In this document: positions 52,672-63,494 of the stretch, piece after piece
Layout: each line of letters starts with the position of its first letter
How positions within the stretch are numbered: position 1 is the stretch's first letter
Assembly (NCBI GenBank): GCA_021234155.1
Contig: JAJEKV010000002.1
Span: forward strand, 29,757,115 to 29,821,114
Length of the DNA stretch: 64,000 nucleotides
Direction of reading: 5' to 3'
Source: Isoetes taiwanensis
Lineage: Eukaryota; Streptophyta; Lycopodiopsida; Isoetales; Isoetaceae
Notes under the pieces: generated by a model
The model's input: the letters and a program-made list of their open reading frames with translations, nothing else
Database searches by the model: none
What the model was told of the DNA's origin: nothing
Translations under genes and position numbers: made by a program

Positions 52672-54895
52672 TCCAATCCACTAACAATTAACAATTATAA
52701 AAATGATGTCTAATCCACTACCGATTACAACTACTATAATATACTAAATGGACATTCTATTCAATGTTTTGAATTTCCTCTAAGATCTAGTCAAGTTTCT
52801 TGAAATGCAGATTCATCATGCTCATCAATCTATAGTCTTAACCGCTTATTGCCAATTTTCAATGGGAATATGTAGAGCCTATGCAAGAGCTTACTTCGAG
52901 ACATTTCGACCAAAATTGCATAAAAAGAAAACTTGTAATAGACTATTTCTTGGTCACAAATTATTAGCTTTACCACAAGGACGTATTCTAGCATCTGTTG
53001 ATGCAGTCAGTTGTCTTACGAAGTCATTTTCTAAACATGGAAGGAGGCATTGGCATGCTTTGATCCTTCCAAATACTAAATAGACTTTCTTGAGTTCAGC
53101 TTGGAGACTATGAAATAAAGTGCAAGACATTTTAACAAATTTTCTTCCAGAGGCATGTTAGAAGCTTTTTTGTGCAAAATGCGGATCGATATAGCTTCTT
53201 TATTATTGAAAAAACACATCCTTATTATAGTTACATCGTGCATGATGCTAGATTGGATGATGCATTACAACTACTTGAATTGTCAGATCCAAGCTAATGA
53301 AAAGCCACATGCAACAAGCTGCAGGGGAGCTATTTTATAGGTATTGCAATCACAATAAGATAGAAGAACTCCTCAGAATAAATTATTTGATGCTGCATGT
53401 AAATGATACATTCAGGGCATTTGTCCTGCTTTTGAAATCAGATGCCAGACTTGTTTTCAAGAATTTTTACTGGGCAAAAATTTACAGAATTAATGGTAAG
53501 GTCTACTTGCGCATACTTTAATGGTCAGTGTCTTTCCAGACAACTAGTGGATGCTGGTTCGCTGCTGGAGAAGTTGAGTTCACTCTTAGTGGAAGAGGGT
53601 GATGCATTGAAGTCGGCTTTTGTAGTCCTAACAAAGTTGGAAAACCCGGCTTTTGTAGTCCTAACAAAGTTGGAAAACCTGGCATTCATTCAGGAACTCA
53701 TCCTTGGCTTTTGAAAACCTAGATGATAGTGCTACATCAGAAGTCCACAAGAAATTTAATAGGTAGCCATGTGAAGATGGCGCTTATGTTCATAGTGAAA
53801 CCAAATGAATGTCTTCAATGGGATGCTGCTTTATGTCCCATATGAGAAACTCGTTTGTTTTTTATCTGCATCTTATAATATGAAACGTCAAATTGCAACA
53901 CTTACTAGTTCTTAAGAAATTAGCCTTGCTATTGCCTTTATAATGAGCCAATAAAATGCTCGTCGGATCCATTTAATTGGCCAAAGGCAAGTGTAGCTGA
54001 GGAGCAAAAGATGGAGAAAACGATCTAGAAGGGAAAGAATGCTATGGATAAACTTTCAAGAAACAATGTCGTGTAAAAGCAACAATCCAATGCTTATATG
54101 TAATTGCACTATTCTAGTCCTCGCAAATGGGCAGACATCAGTCTTGGAAAATGAAGTAGCCTGTCATAATGCAAAGCTCCTATCTCGGAATTGTGTTCGT
54201 GATCCAAGTTGTCTTTGCTCTTGCGGTTCAATGTAGATTCCACCTCAATTAGATTCTACCCTCAATAAATTTGCATCGGATTCCAGCCCTCAATAAATTT
54301 GTATGACTCGCAGAATAGGTAAGGTGCATCCTCGTGTTAAACTGCTATCTTAGCTAGAAAGATCTTGATATATGTTGCATATTGCTAGTGAAATGCCAAA
54401 TAGTTGGACCTTTGATCAGATTATAAGAGATTCAGTCAATGACCTTAATGCTTTCAGAGAAAGTGATAAAATTGGCATCCAATTCCACTGTTCCATAAGA
54501 CATGCACTAAACTTAGAGATCCTATGCATGTGAATTTGAAGTAGTTCATCAGCTTAGCCTCAATAAACTAAAATTTTCACAATTAATTTCTGCCAATTGG
54601 AAATTAAGTTGTGAAGACAGAATGATCAGTCAGGTCAAGCTACCTGTTTCGCCACAGATTCATCATCTTAGGAATATCTAAACCCAGCTCACATGCAAAG
54701 TCCCATGATAAATACAAACAGCAGGCAAACTAGGGCCAAAAACAAGGTGCTATCGCACGAGGGATTGGCCTTGGGGGTTATGCTTGGTGCCACTTCTAGC
54801 ACTTTTGGGAATCAAATTTAAATATGGAGTACTCCCAGCAGCTGATACAGTCCGATTTTCTTCAACAACTCACATTATAGCGGACAGACATTTTT
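52672..54895. other. Downstream part of duplication copy 1, no gene seen
   Basis: Aligns with 60234-62370. Includes short open pieces conserved in both copies (TCNRLFLGHKLLALPQGRIL near 52937; LWINFQETMSCKSNNPMLIC near 54042) and a small tandem duplication in copy 1 only (53620-53690, CTTTTGTAGTCCTAACAAAG). None is a recognised protein and frames are broken, so these may be decayed exons. Confidence 0.45.
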
Positions 54896-55340
54896 TTTTC
54901 ACCAAGAGAAAATTTCAACCGAAATTTTTGAGTGACGAAAATTTTTCAACGAAAAAAGGGGGCGTGAAATTTGCCCCCCATTTCTTCTTTCCGGCATTTT
55001 TCCGGCATAGCATTCGCTGGCGGCGCCGCTTAATCTGGGAGCGTGACCACAGGCTTGAGGGCAGGAACGTCAACTGGAGATCGACAGAAAATTTCGGAAT
55101 GTAAGAAGCTGCTGTTTGGGGGCGAAATTTCACGCCCCTTTTTTTTTCGGAAGGAGTAATTTGTTTGAGCTCGAAATTTACAGTGAAATTTCCGGTGACT
55201 GGCGGGCTCTGAGCGGCGTCGGCGAGGGCCCCCGCCAGTCACCGGAAATTTCACACGAAATTTCGAACTCAAACAAATTCTCCTACGAAATTTTAATCCA
55301 CCTTGAAATTTTTGCTGACGTGGATGTGACGTGTCCATTT
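54896..55340. mobile_element. GAAATTT-rich foldback element
   Basis: Inserted where copy 2 continues differently. Arms at 55155-55206 and 55230-55283 pair over about 50 bp (e.g. GGTGACTGGCGGG with CCCGCCAGTCACC). Outer parts repeat GAAATTTCACGCCCC and its complement (54955-55140). Confidence 0.6.
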
Positions 55341-55350
55341 AAATATCCGG

Positions 55351-55721
55351 TCCATTTGTGCTTCTTTTGGTTGCGGCATCGTGGTTTTTCTCTGCAACTG
55401 GAGCATCTTGCGTCATGATGCTGTGTTAGATCCTCAGATTAGCTTCAAGATTGATGGATTAGGCCGGCGCTTGATAAGCGCCTGAGTTTTTGTAGTGTTT
55501 CTTGCGGAGTTTTTGTTAAAATCAGTCCAGAATGGTTCATTTGTGCTTCTTTTGGTTGCGGTATCCTGATTTTTCTCTCCAATCGGAGCCTCTTGCGTCA
55601 TGATGCTGTGTTAGATCGTCAGGTTAGCTTCAAGATTGATGGATTAGGCTGGCGCTTGATAAGCGCCTGAGTTTTTGTGGTGTTTCTTGCCGAGTTTTTG
55701 TTAAAATCAGTTCGGAATGGT
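55351..55721 (+). repeat. Tandem duplication of about 185 bp
   Basis: Units 55351-55534 and 55535-55721 share TTTGTGCTTCTTTTGGTTGC, TTGCGTCATGATGCTG and a hairpin GGCGCTTGATAAGCGCC. Non-coding. Confidence 0.75.
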
Positions 55722-56361
55722 GTTCCTTGGATCTTCAACTTTTTCTTTTGCGCTACAGCGATCTAGCTTGCATGCAAAATATCAGGTGAAAGACACGTTT
55801 GCCCTTTTTTTAACCATTCTTTTTCCTTTTACTAACTGATGTTTGTTTTCTTGCAGATCTCTCGGTTGTGCAAGAAAGTTTGTGTTGTGTCACTGTAGCA
55901 ATTTTCTTTGATCGAAACTTCAATAACAAAGCATTCTTCAAAATAATCCAGTTCATTGCAGTGTTCGCCTTGGGCTCCTTCAACTCCGTTTAGAGCGTAA
56001 ATCTGGCCTCTGTATTGGCCGCCTTTGAGTCAATTATGACAGGGATTAGGAAAGAAAATATTTGTGGATTTTTAAGCACATTGTACAGATTCAAGGCGGA
56101 AGATTAGTTCATATGGAAGTTCTATAAATGCAGTTTATGTATTGATAGTCTTTTGTTGCAAATCAGCAGTGTCTTAACAAGCAAAATTGATTGTGGTCAT
56201 GTTGGAAGCCATTTTGTGGCATGATTTTGCATACTTTCACTTGTTCATACTAAATGTTTAGAACTTTGAACTGGAAATGAACTCGAAATCAACAGAGAAT
56301 CACCTTGAAATTTCGACTTGAAAAATCAAGGTGATTAGAGTCGAAATTTCAAGGTGGTTAA
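55722..56361. other. No gene seen
   Basis: AT-rich; ends with an inverted pair around CACCTTGAAATTTCGACT (56300-56350). Copy-1-specific DNA. Confidence 0.45.
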
Positions 56362-57375
56362 AATTTCGTTCAATGTTTTGTTATTCTCTCGAAGTATCAA
56401 TGCCCTATGCTTCGTACCTCCTAGAATTATCGTGTTTGTCACATGAATCAAATGTTTATCACAATCGTCCTGAGCAATACTAGGCTAGATATTCATAAAG
56501 GTAGTATCGTTGTTTTTGTTAATGTGTTTTGAACTTGCCTCAGGAAGTTCATTTGGAGCAATTTATATTTTAAAGATACGGTGCAAGAGCTATTCCAACA
56601 TGTAGCAGCAAATCCTTCGTTGCAAATGTCAAAATATCTATCTTGTTAATTTGGGTTTTTTACAGCTGATGGAAAGCCTTTTTGAAATTTGTTTAAGTTA
56701 TTTTTCTAAGGTTCTTGGGAGTTTACGCGTCGAAAGAAATTTTCGATTTCAAAAGTCGAAGAAATTATATTTTGGGGTTCCGATTCATCTTTTAGCTATC
56801 CTGCATCTGACGAGAAACTGCATTTGATGATTACAAAATTACGCAAGTTGAATATAGCATCGGATTTGATGCAGTTTGTCTGGTTGAGAAGCAAAGAGGA
56901 GACCATTTTGTGCTTGATGCTTCGGACTTCCAAGGTTCTCATGCAAGACCGATACTGCAGAATAGGCGAAAGAGACCTTCTTAAGTAGAGTCTTCTTACA
57001 CATTCAGTGCTTGCGATTTTGCACTCCTATCTCACCTCACAATGGCCTTTGCACAGTCCAACCGTTTTTTGGGCCTTTCCAGCTTCATCCCCTGGATATT
57101 ACGACCTACAATTGAAGTAGCATCTCTCTTTTTCTTTTTGTTTCTGCTTCTCATTTTTTTGTCATCGGATCGTTTGAACGGTTTGTTACTATGTCGCTTC
57201 ATGATTTCTTTGGATGGAGTATGTTTTCTTTTTTTGATTGTCGAAATTGACTACTGTGGTCTAAAAATTTGGCATTTCAATGGCGTGCCATAATAACGGT
57301 CAATTTATTATCAAAAGCGACACAATGGCTCCTCATTTCAATGTTAACAACGGCAAATAAAAGTGTCGTTTGATG
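56362..57375 (+). other. Duplicated region, unassigned open pieces
   Basis: Aligns with 62906-63980. A conserved open piece near 56790-56987 (read as IASDLMQFVWLRSKEETILC, or in another frame SIGFDAVCLVEKQRGDHFVL) ends in both copies at the same stop region. 57042-57293 encodes a hydrophobic frame (VASLFFFLFLLLIFL) that shifts in copy 2. No function is assigned. Confidence 0.35.
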
Positions 57376-57475
57376 AAGGGGATAAACACCCCTGAGAGCC
57401 CATTACCTCGGATAAATGGGCGAGCCCGAGCCCATTTATCCGAGGTAATGGGCTCTCAGGGGTGTTTATCCCCTT
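57376..57475. repeat. Perfect 46-bp palindrome with 8-bp loop
   Basis: 57376-57421 and 57430-57475 are exact reverse complements (starts AAGGGGATAAACACCCCTGA). No mismatch in 46 bp indicates very recent formation or correction between arms. A MITE-like foldback or small-RNA hairpin are both possible. Confidence 0.9.
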
Positions 57476-58159
57476 TAACCGGGCAGGCAAGCTGCCTCAT
57501 CCATACCTAGGATCTGAGCTTCCATAGCTCGGTTATCACAGCTTCGGAGGGCCAAAGATCGGTTATCAGGAGTCCAGAACTCGGTTATCAAGTCCTAGCC
57601 TGGATTATCGGCATCCATTTGAATCCGAGGCAAAAAATCCTCCGGCTGAATCCAGAGCAAAGTTGCAACGCTGCTGCTGTTTTTCCCTGTTTCCACTTGC
57701 CTGTTATGCCCTATCACAGGGCAGCAATCAATGGCCAGGATTGCGCTGATCTGAAAGCCTGCCGGTTAAGGTTTAATACATTCTTTTAGGTGTAGGTTTA
57801 AAAGCTTCATATTTATTTAGTTTATATGTATTAGAAATGAAGGTATGTTGGCTAAATAAATTAAATTTAGATTATATCCATTGCACACTCGTATCTAGAT
57901 CCATATTCGATTTTTTTGCCCACTTTGGTTCTAGATGAGCATTTCAAAAAATGAGAATGGCAGGAAAGAAGAGATTTACTTGATAGTTGTTGCATAGTGT
58001 TTTCAAGGCTACCAATTTATGCACATGCAACATAGTATAAGAGTCCATTTTCTATAATACAGTTATAAGAGTATCATGCTCTTGATATACTTCTTTCTTC
58101 CATTTCAATAAACGATTGCACTCTAGCTTTGCAGATGTGATGCTTTGGAATTGCACCAA
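57476..58159. other. Spacer with TCGGTTATCA repeats
   Basis: 57525-57605 has three spaced copies of TCGGTTATCA and a fourth diverged GGATTATCGG. The rest is AT-rich with no gene seen. Confidence 0.45.
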
Positions 58160-58270
58160 TAGAGAACAGTACATGCAATGGAATCAAGCTGGATTAAGGC
58201 AGATTGGGGATCTCTGGGATGAAACACACGGCTGGAAAATCCTGGGAAGTAGTAGCTGAGTTGACCAAAG
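58160..58270 (+). pseudogene. Possible LINE reverse-transcriptase C-terminal fragment
   Basis: Reads QYMQWNQAGLRQIGDLWDET followed by HGWKILGSSS and a stop. The W...AG...I.DLWD pattern resembles the region before the zf-RVT domain in plant LINEs. Short and uncertain. Confidence 0.3.
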
Positions 58271-59422
58271 GGTCAAATTTGGACAGATTGATCTACAAAG
58301 CAGTTTTGAAGTGCCCTTTCCTGATTTCGATAGCGCTGGTGTCCATGAACCATTAGGGGCAAAAATAGAGCCCACTTTGAAGCCTGATAGCTCACCAACG
58401 AAGGCTCCAAACACGGCAATTTTTGGAGCATATGACGTTTCCTAATGTTATGCATCCAATGAGCCATATTTGACTACGAGCAGTGAAGGGCCGTCAGTGA
58501 TCCACCTTTCCCCTTAAGTGAACCATCAATGGCAATCCACCTTTAATGCTAACATGCTACAACTAAGCATGCATAGCAAGAATCGAGCAAGGTGAAGATC
58601 CACCTTTAATGCTAACATGCTACAACTACAAAATCAAGCATGCATAGCAAGAATCGAGCAAAGGAAAAAACTCAAAAGACAATATTATGCGTTATGAATG
58701 CTTGGAAAAACTCAAATATATGCAGCGGCACAAATCACGCACACTGTAGTAAATTGAAAGACTTGGACTTTTTTATGGCCTACAATTTAGAGCTTCGATT
58801 ATAGATGCAACATTGTTGCTGGAAAAATAAAAAATACCATCCATTGAAATTTACCTTAGCTTGCATTTATCTTCAATATTTCTAATTATGTTATAGAAAA
58901 TAAAAACAAATGGATTCCATAGAGTTTAAAATAGAGGTAAAATGGAGTAGCAAAAACAAATGGCACCTAAAACCAAACAATCCAATGTCCGAGCATGAAG
59001 CTCTATTTGTTTAAATTTGAGACCAACTTCTCTCAATCACGAAATTGTTCTCCACGGGTGATCTTCGACCTTCTCCACATAAAAAAAAAAAAAAAGGAAA
59101 CTTGTAATAAAGAATATTCAAGCATATACCACCTCCACCCTCCACACGTAATAAGGAAGATGTAATAAGAAATATTCGAGTACACATATGCAAAATGTAG
59201 CCATAACATATAGGAAATACGTAATAAGAAATATTCAAGCATATACAACCTCCACCCTCCGCACGTAATAAGGAAGATGTCATAAAAAATATTCAAGTAC
59301 AGATATAGATTAGCATGTTGCAAATGAAGGTTGAAAATAACATATATGGTCTTGCGAGGGAACAATTGACAAAAAGTGCAACGCGTCCGTACTTTGACAA
59401 AGTCGTCTTGAATGGGCGCCGT

Positions 59423-59494
59423 GACCTGGACAACACGGCAAAGACCACGACCGTGTCAGACCTGCACAACACGGCGAAGACCACGACCGCGTCA
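59423..59494 (+). promoter_or_regulatory. Tandem 36-bp promoter repeat of the BSP gene
   Basis: Units 59423-59458 and 59459-59494 are exact in length and differ at a few bases; the core is CACGGCRAAGACCACGACCG. The array ends 8 bp before the TATA box. Conserved in copy 1. Possible transcription factor sites; none is identified. Confidence 0.65.
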
Positions 59495-59502
59495 GTCTTT
59501 CC

Positions 59503-59510
59503 ATATAAAA
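59503..59510 (+). promoter_or_regulatory. TATA box of the BSP gene
   Basis: ATATAAAA, 34 bp upstream of the ATG at 59544. Predicts a very short 5' leader. Confidence 0.7.
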
Positions 59511-59543
59511 ACACAGCGATACTTAGGGGACTAACAAAAAGCA

Positions 59544-60233
59544 ATGGCTTGGACCAATTTCGTCCTACTTGTGGCGCTCTGCCTCAGTAGCAGCATATCA
59601 GCCATATCCGTCTCTTACACATACACCAACAATGCAGCCAGCACTTCTGGAGGGCAGAGATTTGAGCGCGTCATCGGATCCGACGGTGCCGAAACCATCC
59701 TGAGCTCCGCCACAGACTTCATCTTTTCCCTACTTTACCAAGCCTATGAATCCCCAAACAAAAATGCTGTCTCCCTTTCTCTTACTGATGAAGGTAGTGA
59801 CGTCATTGCTTACACAAGCAATAACGCCATCTCCCTTAGCGCTGGATATGTCCAATCCACTCACGCTGATGATGACGTGGCCATGGAACGGGAGATAACG
59901 GGTGTCCTTTATCACGAAATGACTCATGTCTGGCAGTGGAATGGTCATGGTAATGCTCCCTCTGGTTTGATTGAAGGAATTGCTGACTTTGTCCGCCTTC
60001 GCGCTGACTTGGCACCCTCTCATTGGGTCCAGGCTGGCCAGGGTAGTGAATGGGATGCTGGGTATGATGTCACTGCTAGATTCTTGGATTATTGTGAGAA
60101 CCTCGAAGAAGGATTTGTGGCTCATCTCAATAGTTTGATGGAATCTGGGTGGAGCACTGACTACTTTCAACAGCTCTTAGGAAAGAGTGTCGATCAGTTG
60201 TGGTCCGATTACAAGGCCAAGTATGCCAGTTGA
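59544..60233 (+). CDS. Plant basic secretory protein (BSP) family, putative secreted metalloprotease
   Basis: An intact 229-residue ORF in one exon. A signal peptide is evident (MAWTNFVLLVALCLSSSISA, cleavage near residue 20). The BSP domain (Pfam PF04450) follows: SVSYTYTNNAASTSGGQRFE at its start, the zinc-binding HEMTHVWQWNG at 124-134 (HExxH with H124, E125, H128), GLIEGIADFVRL (141-152), GYDVTARFLDYC (173-184) and LLGKSVDQLWSDYKAKY (211-227). Length matches the family (about 220-230). Members are apoplastic and induced by pathogens or wounding; peptidase activity is inferred from the motif. The ATG is fixed by the signal peptide and TATA spacing. A broken paralogue is at 51977-52671 in the upstream duplicate, and a third 5' fragment lies near 62725. 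Confidence 0.93.
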   Translation: MAWTNFVLLVALCLSSSISAISVSYTYTNNAASTSGGQRFERVIGSDGAETILSSATDFIFSLLYQAYESPNKNAVSLSLTDEGSDVIAYTSNNAISLSAGYVQSTHADDDVAMEREITGVLYHEMTHVWQWNGHGNAPSGLIEGIADFVRLRADLAPSHWVQAGQGSEWDAGYDVTARFLDYCENLEEGFVAHLNSLMESGWSTDYFQQLLGKSVDQLWSDYKAKYAS

Positions 60234-62370
60234 TGTCCAATCCACTAACAATTAACAATTATAAAAAATGATGTCTAATCCACTACCGATTACAACTACT
60301 ATAATATACTAAATGGACATTCTATTCAATGTTTTGAATTTCCTCTCGTATCTAGCTATTTCTTGAAATGCAGATTCATCATGCTAATCAATCTATAGTC
60401 TTAACCAGTTATTGCCAATTTTCAATGGGAATATGTAGAGCCTATGCAAGAGCTTACTTCAGAGACATTTCGACCCAGCTGCATAAAGAAAACTTGTAAT
60501 AGACTATTTCTTGGTCACAAATTATTAGCTTTACCACAAGGACGTATTCTAGCATCTGTTGATGTAGTCAGTTGTCTTACGAAGTCATTTTCTAAACATG
60601 GAAGGAGGCATTGGCATGCTTTGATCCTTCCAAATACTAAATAGACTTTCTTGAGTTCAGCTTGGAGACATTTTAACAAATTTTCTTCCAGAGGCATGTT
60701 AGAAGCTTTTTAGTGCAAAATGCGGATTGATATAGCTTCTTTATTATTGAAAAAACACATCCTTATTATAGTTACATTGTGCATGATGCTAGCTTGGATG
60801 ATGCATTACAACTACTTGAATTGTCAGATCCAAGCTAATGAAAAGCCACATGCAACAAGCTGCAGGGGAGCTATTAGATAGAAGAACTCCTCAGAATAAA
60901 TTATTTGATGCTGCATGTAAATGATACATTCAGGGCATTTGTCCTGCTTTTGAAATCAGATGCCAGACTTGTTTTCAAGAATTTCTACTGGGCAAAAATT
61001 TACAGAATTAATGGTAAGGTCTACTTGCGCATACTTTAATGGTCAGTGTCTTTCCAGACAACTAGTGGATGCTGGTTCGCTGCTGGAGAAGTTGAGTTCA
61101 CTCTTAGTGGAAGAGGGTGATGCATTGAAGTCGGCTTTTGTAGTCCTAACAAAGTTGGAAAAGCCGGCATTCATTCAGGAACTCATCCTTGGCTTCTGAA
61201 AACCTAGACGATAGTGCTACATCAGAAGTCCACAAGAAATTTAATAGGTAGCCATGTGAAGATGGCGCTTATGTTCATAGTGAAACCAAATGAATGTCTT
61301 CAATGGGATGCTGCTTTATGTGCCATATGAGAAACTCGTTTGTTTTTTATCTACATCTTATAATATGAAACGTCAAATTGCAACACTTACTAGTTCTTAA
61401 GAAATTAGCCTTGCTATTGCCTTTATAATGAGCCAATAAAATGCTCGTCGGATCCATTTAATTGGCCAAAGGCAAGTGTAGCTGAGGAGCAAAAGATGGA
61501 GAAAACGATCTATAAGGGAAAGAATGCTATGGATAAACTTTCAAGAAACAATGTCGTGTAAAAGCAACAATCCAATGCTTATATGTAATTGCACTATTCT
61601 AGTCCTCGCAAATGGGCAGACATCAGTCTTGGAAAACGAAGTAGCCCGTCATAATGCAAGGCTCCTATCTCATCCAGGAATTGTGTTCGTGATCCAAGTT
61701 GTCTTTGCTCTTGCGGTTCAATGTAGATTCCACCTCAATTAGATTCTACCCTCAATAAATTTGCATTGGATTCCAGCCAGCAGAATAGGTAAGGTGCATC
61801 CTCGTGTTAAACTGCTATCTTAGCTGGAAAGATCTTGATATATGTTGCATATTGCTAGTGAAATGCCGAATAGTTGGACCTTTGATCAGATTATAAGAGA
61901 TTCAGTCAATGACCTTAATGCTTTCAGAGAAAGTGATAAAATTGGCATCCAAAGTTCCATATGCATGCTAACTAAACTTAGAGATCCTATGCATGTGAAT
62001 TTGAAGTAGTTCAGCCTCAATAAACTAAAATTTTCACAATTAATTTCTGCCAATTGGAAATTAAGTTGTGAAGACAGAATGATCAGTCAGGTCAAGCTAC
62101 CTGTTTCGCCACAGATTCATCATCTTAGGAATATCTAAACCCAGCTCACATGCAAAGTCCCATGATAAATACAAACAGCAGGCAAACTAGGGCCAAAAAC
62201 AAGGTGCTATCGCACGAGGGATTGGCCTTGGGGGTTATGCTTGGTGCCACTTCTAGCACTTTTGGGAATCAAACTTAAATATGGAGTACTTCCAGCAGCT
62301 GATACAGGATGTCAGTCCGATTTTCTTCAACAACTCACATTATAGCGGACAGACATTTTTTTTTCAACAA
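60234..62370. other. Downstream part of duplication copy 2, no gene seen
   Basis: Aligns with 52672-54895. Open pieces conserved with copy 1 (TCNRLFLGHKLLALPQGRIL near 60490; LWINFQETMSCKSNNPMLIC near 61527) have no recognised identity; two small differences change frames between copies. Confidence 0.45.
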
Positions 62371-62905
62371 CTTACCTTCTAAGCTGCTGACAGACCCGTG
62401 CATTTTGAATTGAAGGCCCCTTGTATCCTGTGATTACGATTAACTTCTACTTGGTCTGTGCAGCTCAGAGAGGAGGACGAAGTTAAGGAAAATCAAGTGT
62501 GCTCTGTTGACATTTGAATGAGCACTGGCGATGGAAAAGGTAAGACAGTCCTATTTTAATGTAACAAGTTCATCTAAAATCTATGGATGTGCCTGTTAGT
62601 CTTATTTCTATACTTCTTAGTCAACTTCTTAAGTTCTTGTTGACTGTTCAGTAACAAGGACCTTAGTGCCAATATATTCTTACAAACCTGGTGCTCTGTG
62701 TACTCTGATGGTAGAAAATGCATTAAACAAAAGCCATTGCTTCGACCAATTCCCTGCTTCTGGCGCTCTGCCTCGCGCTCCAACCGTGCCAAACGCTTTC
62801 TGAAAATATAAAATAAAGGCCTCATTCCTCTAAGGACCAACCAATGGTGCCGTGAAAGCAATTAACTTAGGCGTATATACCAACTAATAAAATGGACATT
62901 TTGTT
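62371..62905 (+). pseudogene. Copy-2-specific DNA with a BSP 5' fragment
   Basis: 62725-62780 (AACAAAAGCCATTGCTTCGACC ... CTGGCGCTCTGCCTCGCG) matches the start of the BSP coding sequence (AACAAAAAGCAATGGCTTGGACC ... GTGGCGCTCTGCCTCAG) with the ATG lost. The rest of the gene is missing. It shows an older third copy or a rearranged one. Confidence 0.55.
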
Positions 62906-63289
62906 CAATGTTTTGTTATTCTTTCGAAGTATGCTTCGTACCTCCTAGAATTATCGTGTTTGTCACATGAATCAAATGTTTATCACAATCGTCCTAAGCA
63001 ATACTAGGCTAGATATTCATAAAGGTAGTATCGTTGTTTTTGTTAATGTGTTTTGAACTTGCCTCAAGTAGTTCATTTGGAGCAATTTATATTTTAAAGA
63101 TACGGTGCAAGAGCTATCCAACATGTAGCAGCAAATCCTTCGTTGCAAATGTCAAAATATCTATCTTGTTAATTTGGGTTTTTCACGACTGATGGAAGGC
63201 CTTTTTGAAATTTGTTTAAGTTATTTTTCTAAGGTTCTTGGGAGTTTACACGTCGAAAGAAATTTTCGATTTCAAAAGTCGAAGAAAAA
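62906..63289 (+). other. Duplicated region, copy 2
   Basis: Matches 56362-56760 with small gaps; non-coding. Confidence 0.5.
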
Positions 63290-63494
63290 TTAGGGAAAAA
63301 CTACAATATACCCCTAACTTTTTGCAAAATTCACAGTATACCCCTAACTTTTAGAAAATTCATGAAATGCCCCTAACGTATAGGTTTTTAGGGGCATTTT
63401 GTGAATTTTTAGAAAGTTAGGGCCCATGCTGTGAATTTTGGCAAAAGTTAGGGGTATACTGTGAATTTTGGCAAAAGTTAGGGGTTTTCCCCAA
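63290..63494. mobile_element. Foldback MITE of about 205 bp
   Basis: Absent from copy 1 (56755-56765 reads GTCGAAGAAATTATA). Long arms pair around 63390-63400: TATACCCCTAACTTTT and AATTCACAGTATACCCC against AAAGTTAGGGGTATA and GGGGTATACTGTGAATT. AAGAAA flanks both sides, a possible 6-bp target duplication. Confidence 0.8.

Larger units (their letters stand above)
45234..57300 (+). repeat. Segmental duplication, copy 1 (contains BSP pseudogene)
   Basis: 45234-45702, 46434-46443, 50925-51292, 51609-54895 and 56362-57293 align in order with 58436-62370 and 62906-63980. Gaps in the alignment are insertions in copy 1 (MITEs, LINE, 51293-51608, 54896-56361) or copy-specific DNA. The two copies lie in direct tandem orientation, separated by 1.1 kb. 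Confidence 0.8.

Noticed and set aside
62574-62861. Minus-strand 95-codon frame (KRLARLEREAERQKQGIGRS...)
   Set aside because: It is opposite the BSP 5' fragment and has no counterpart in copy 1; likely chance.
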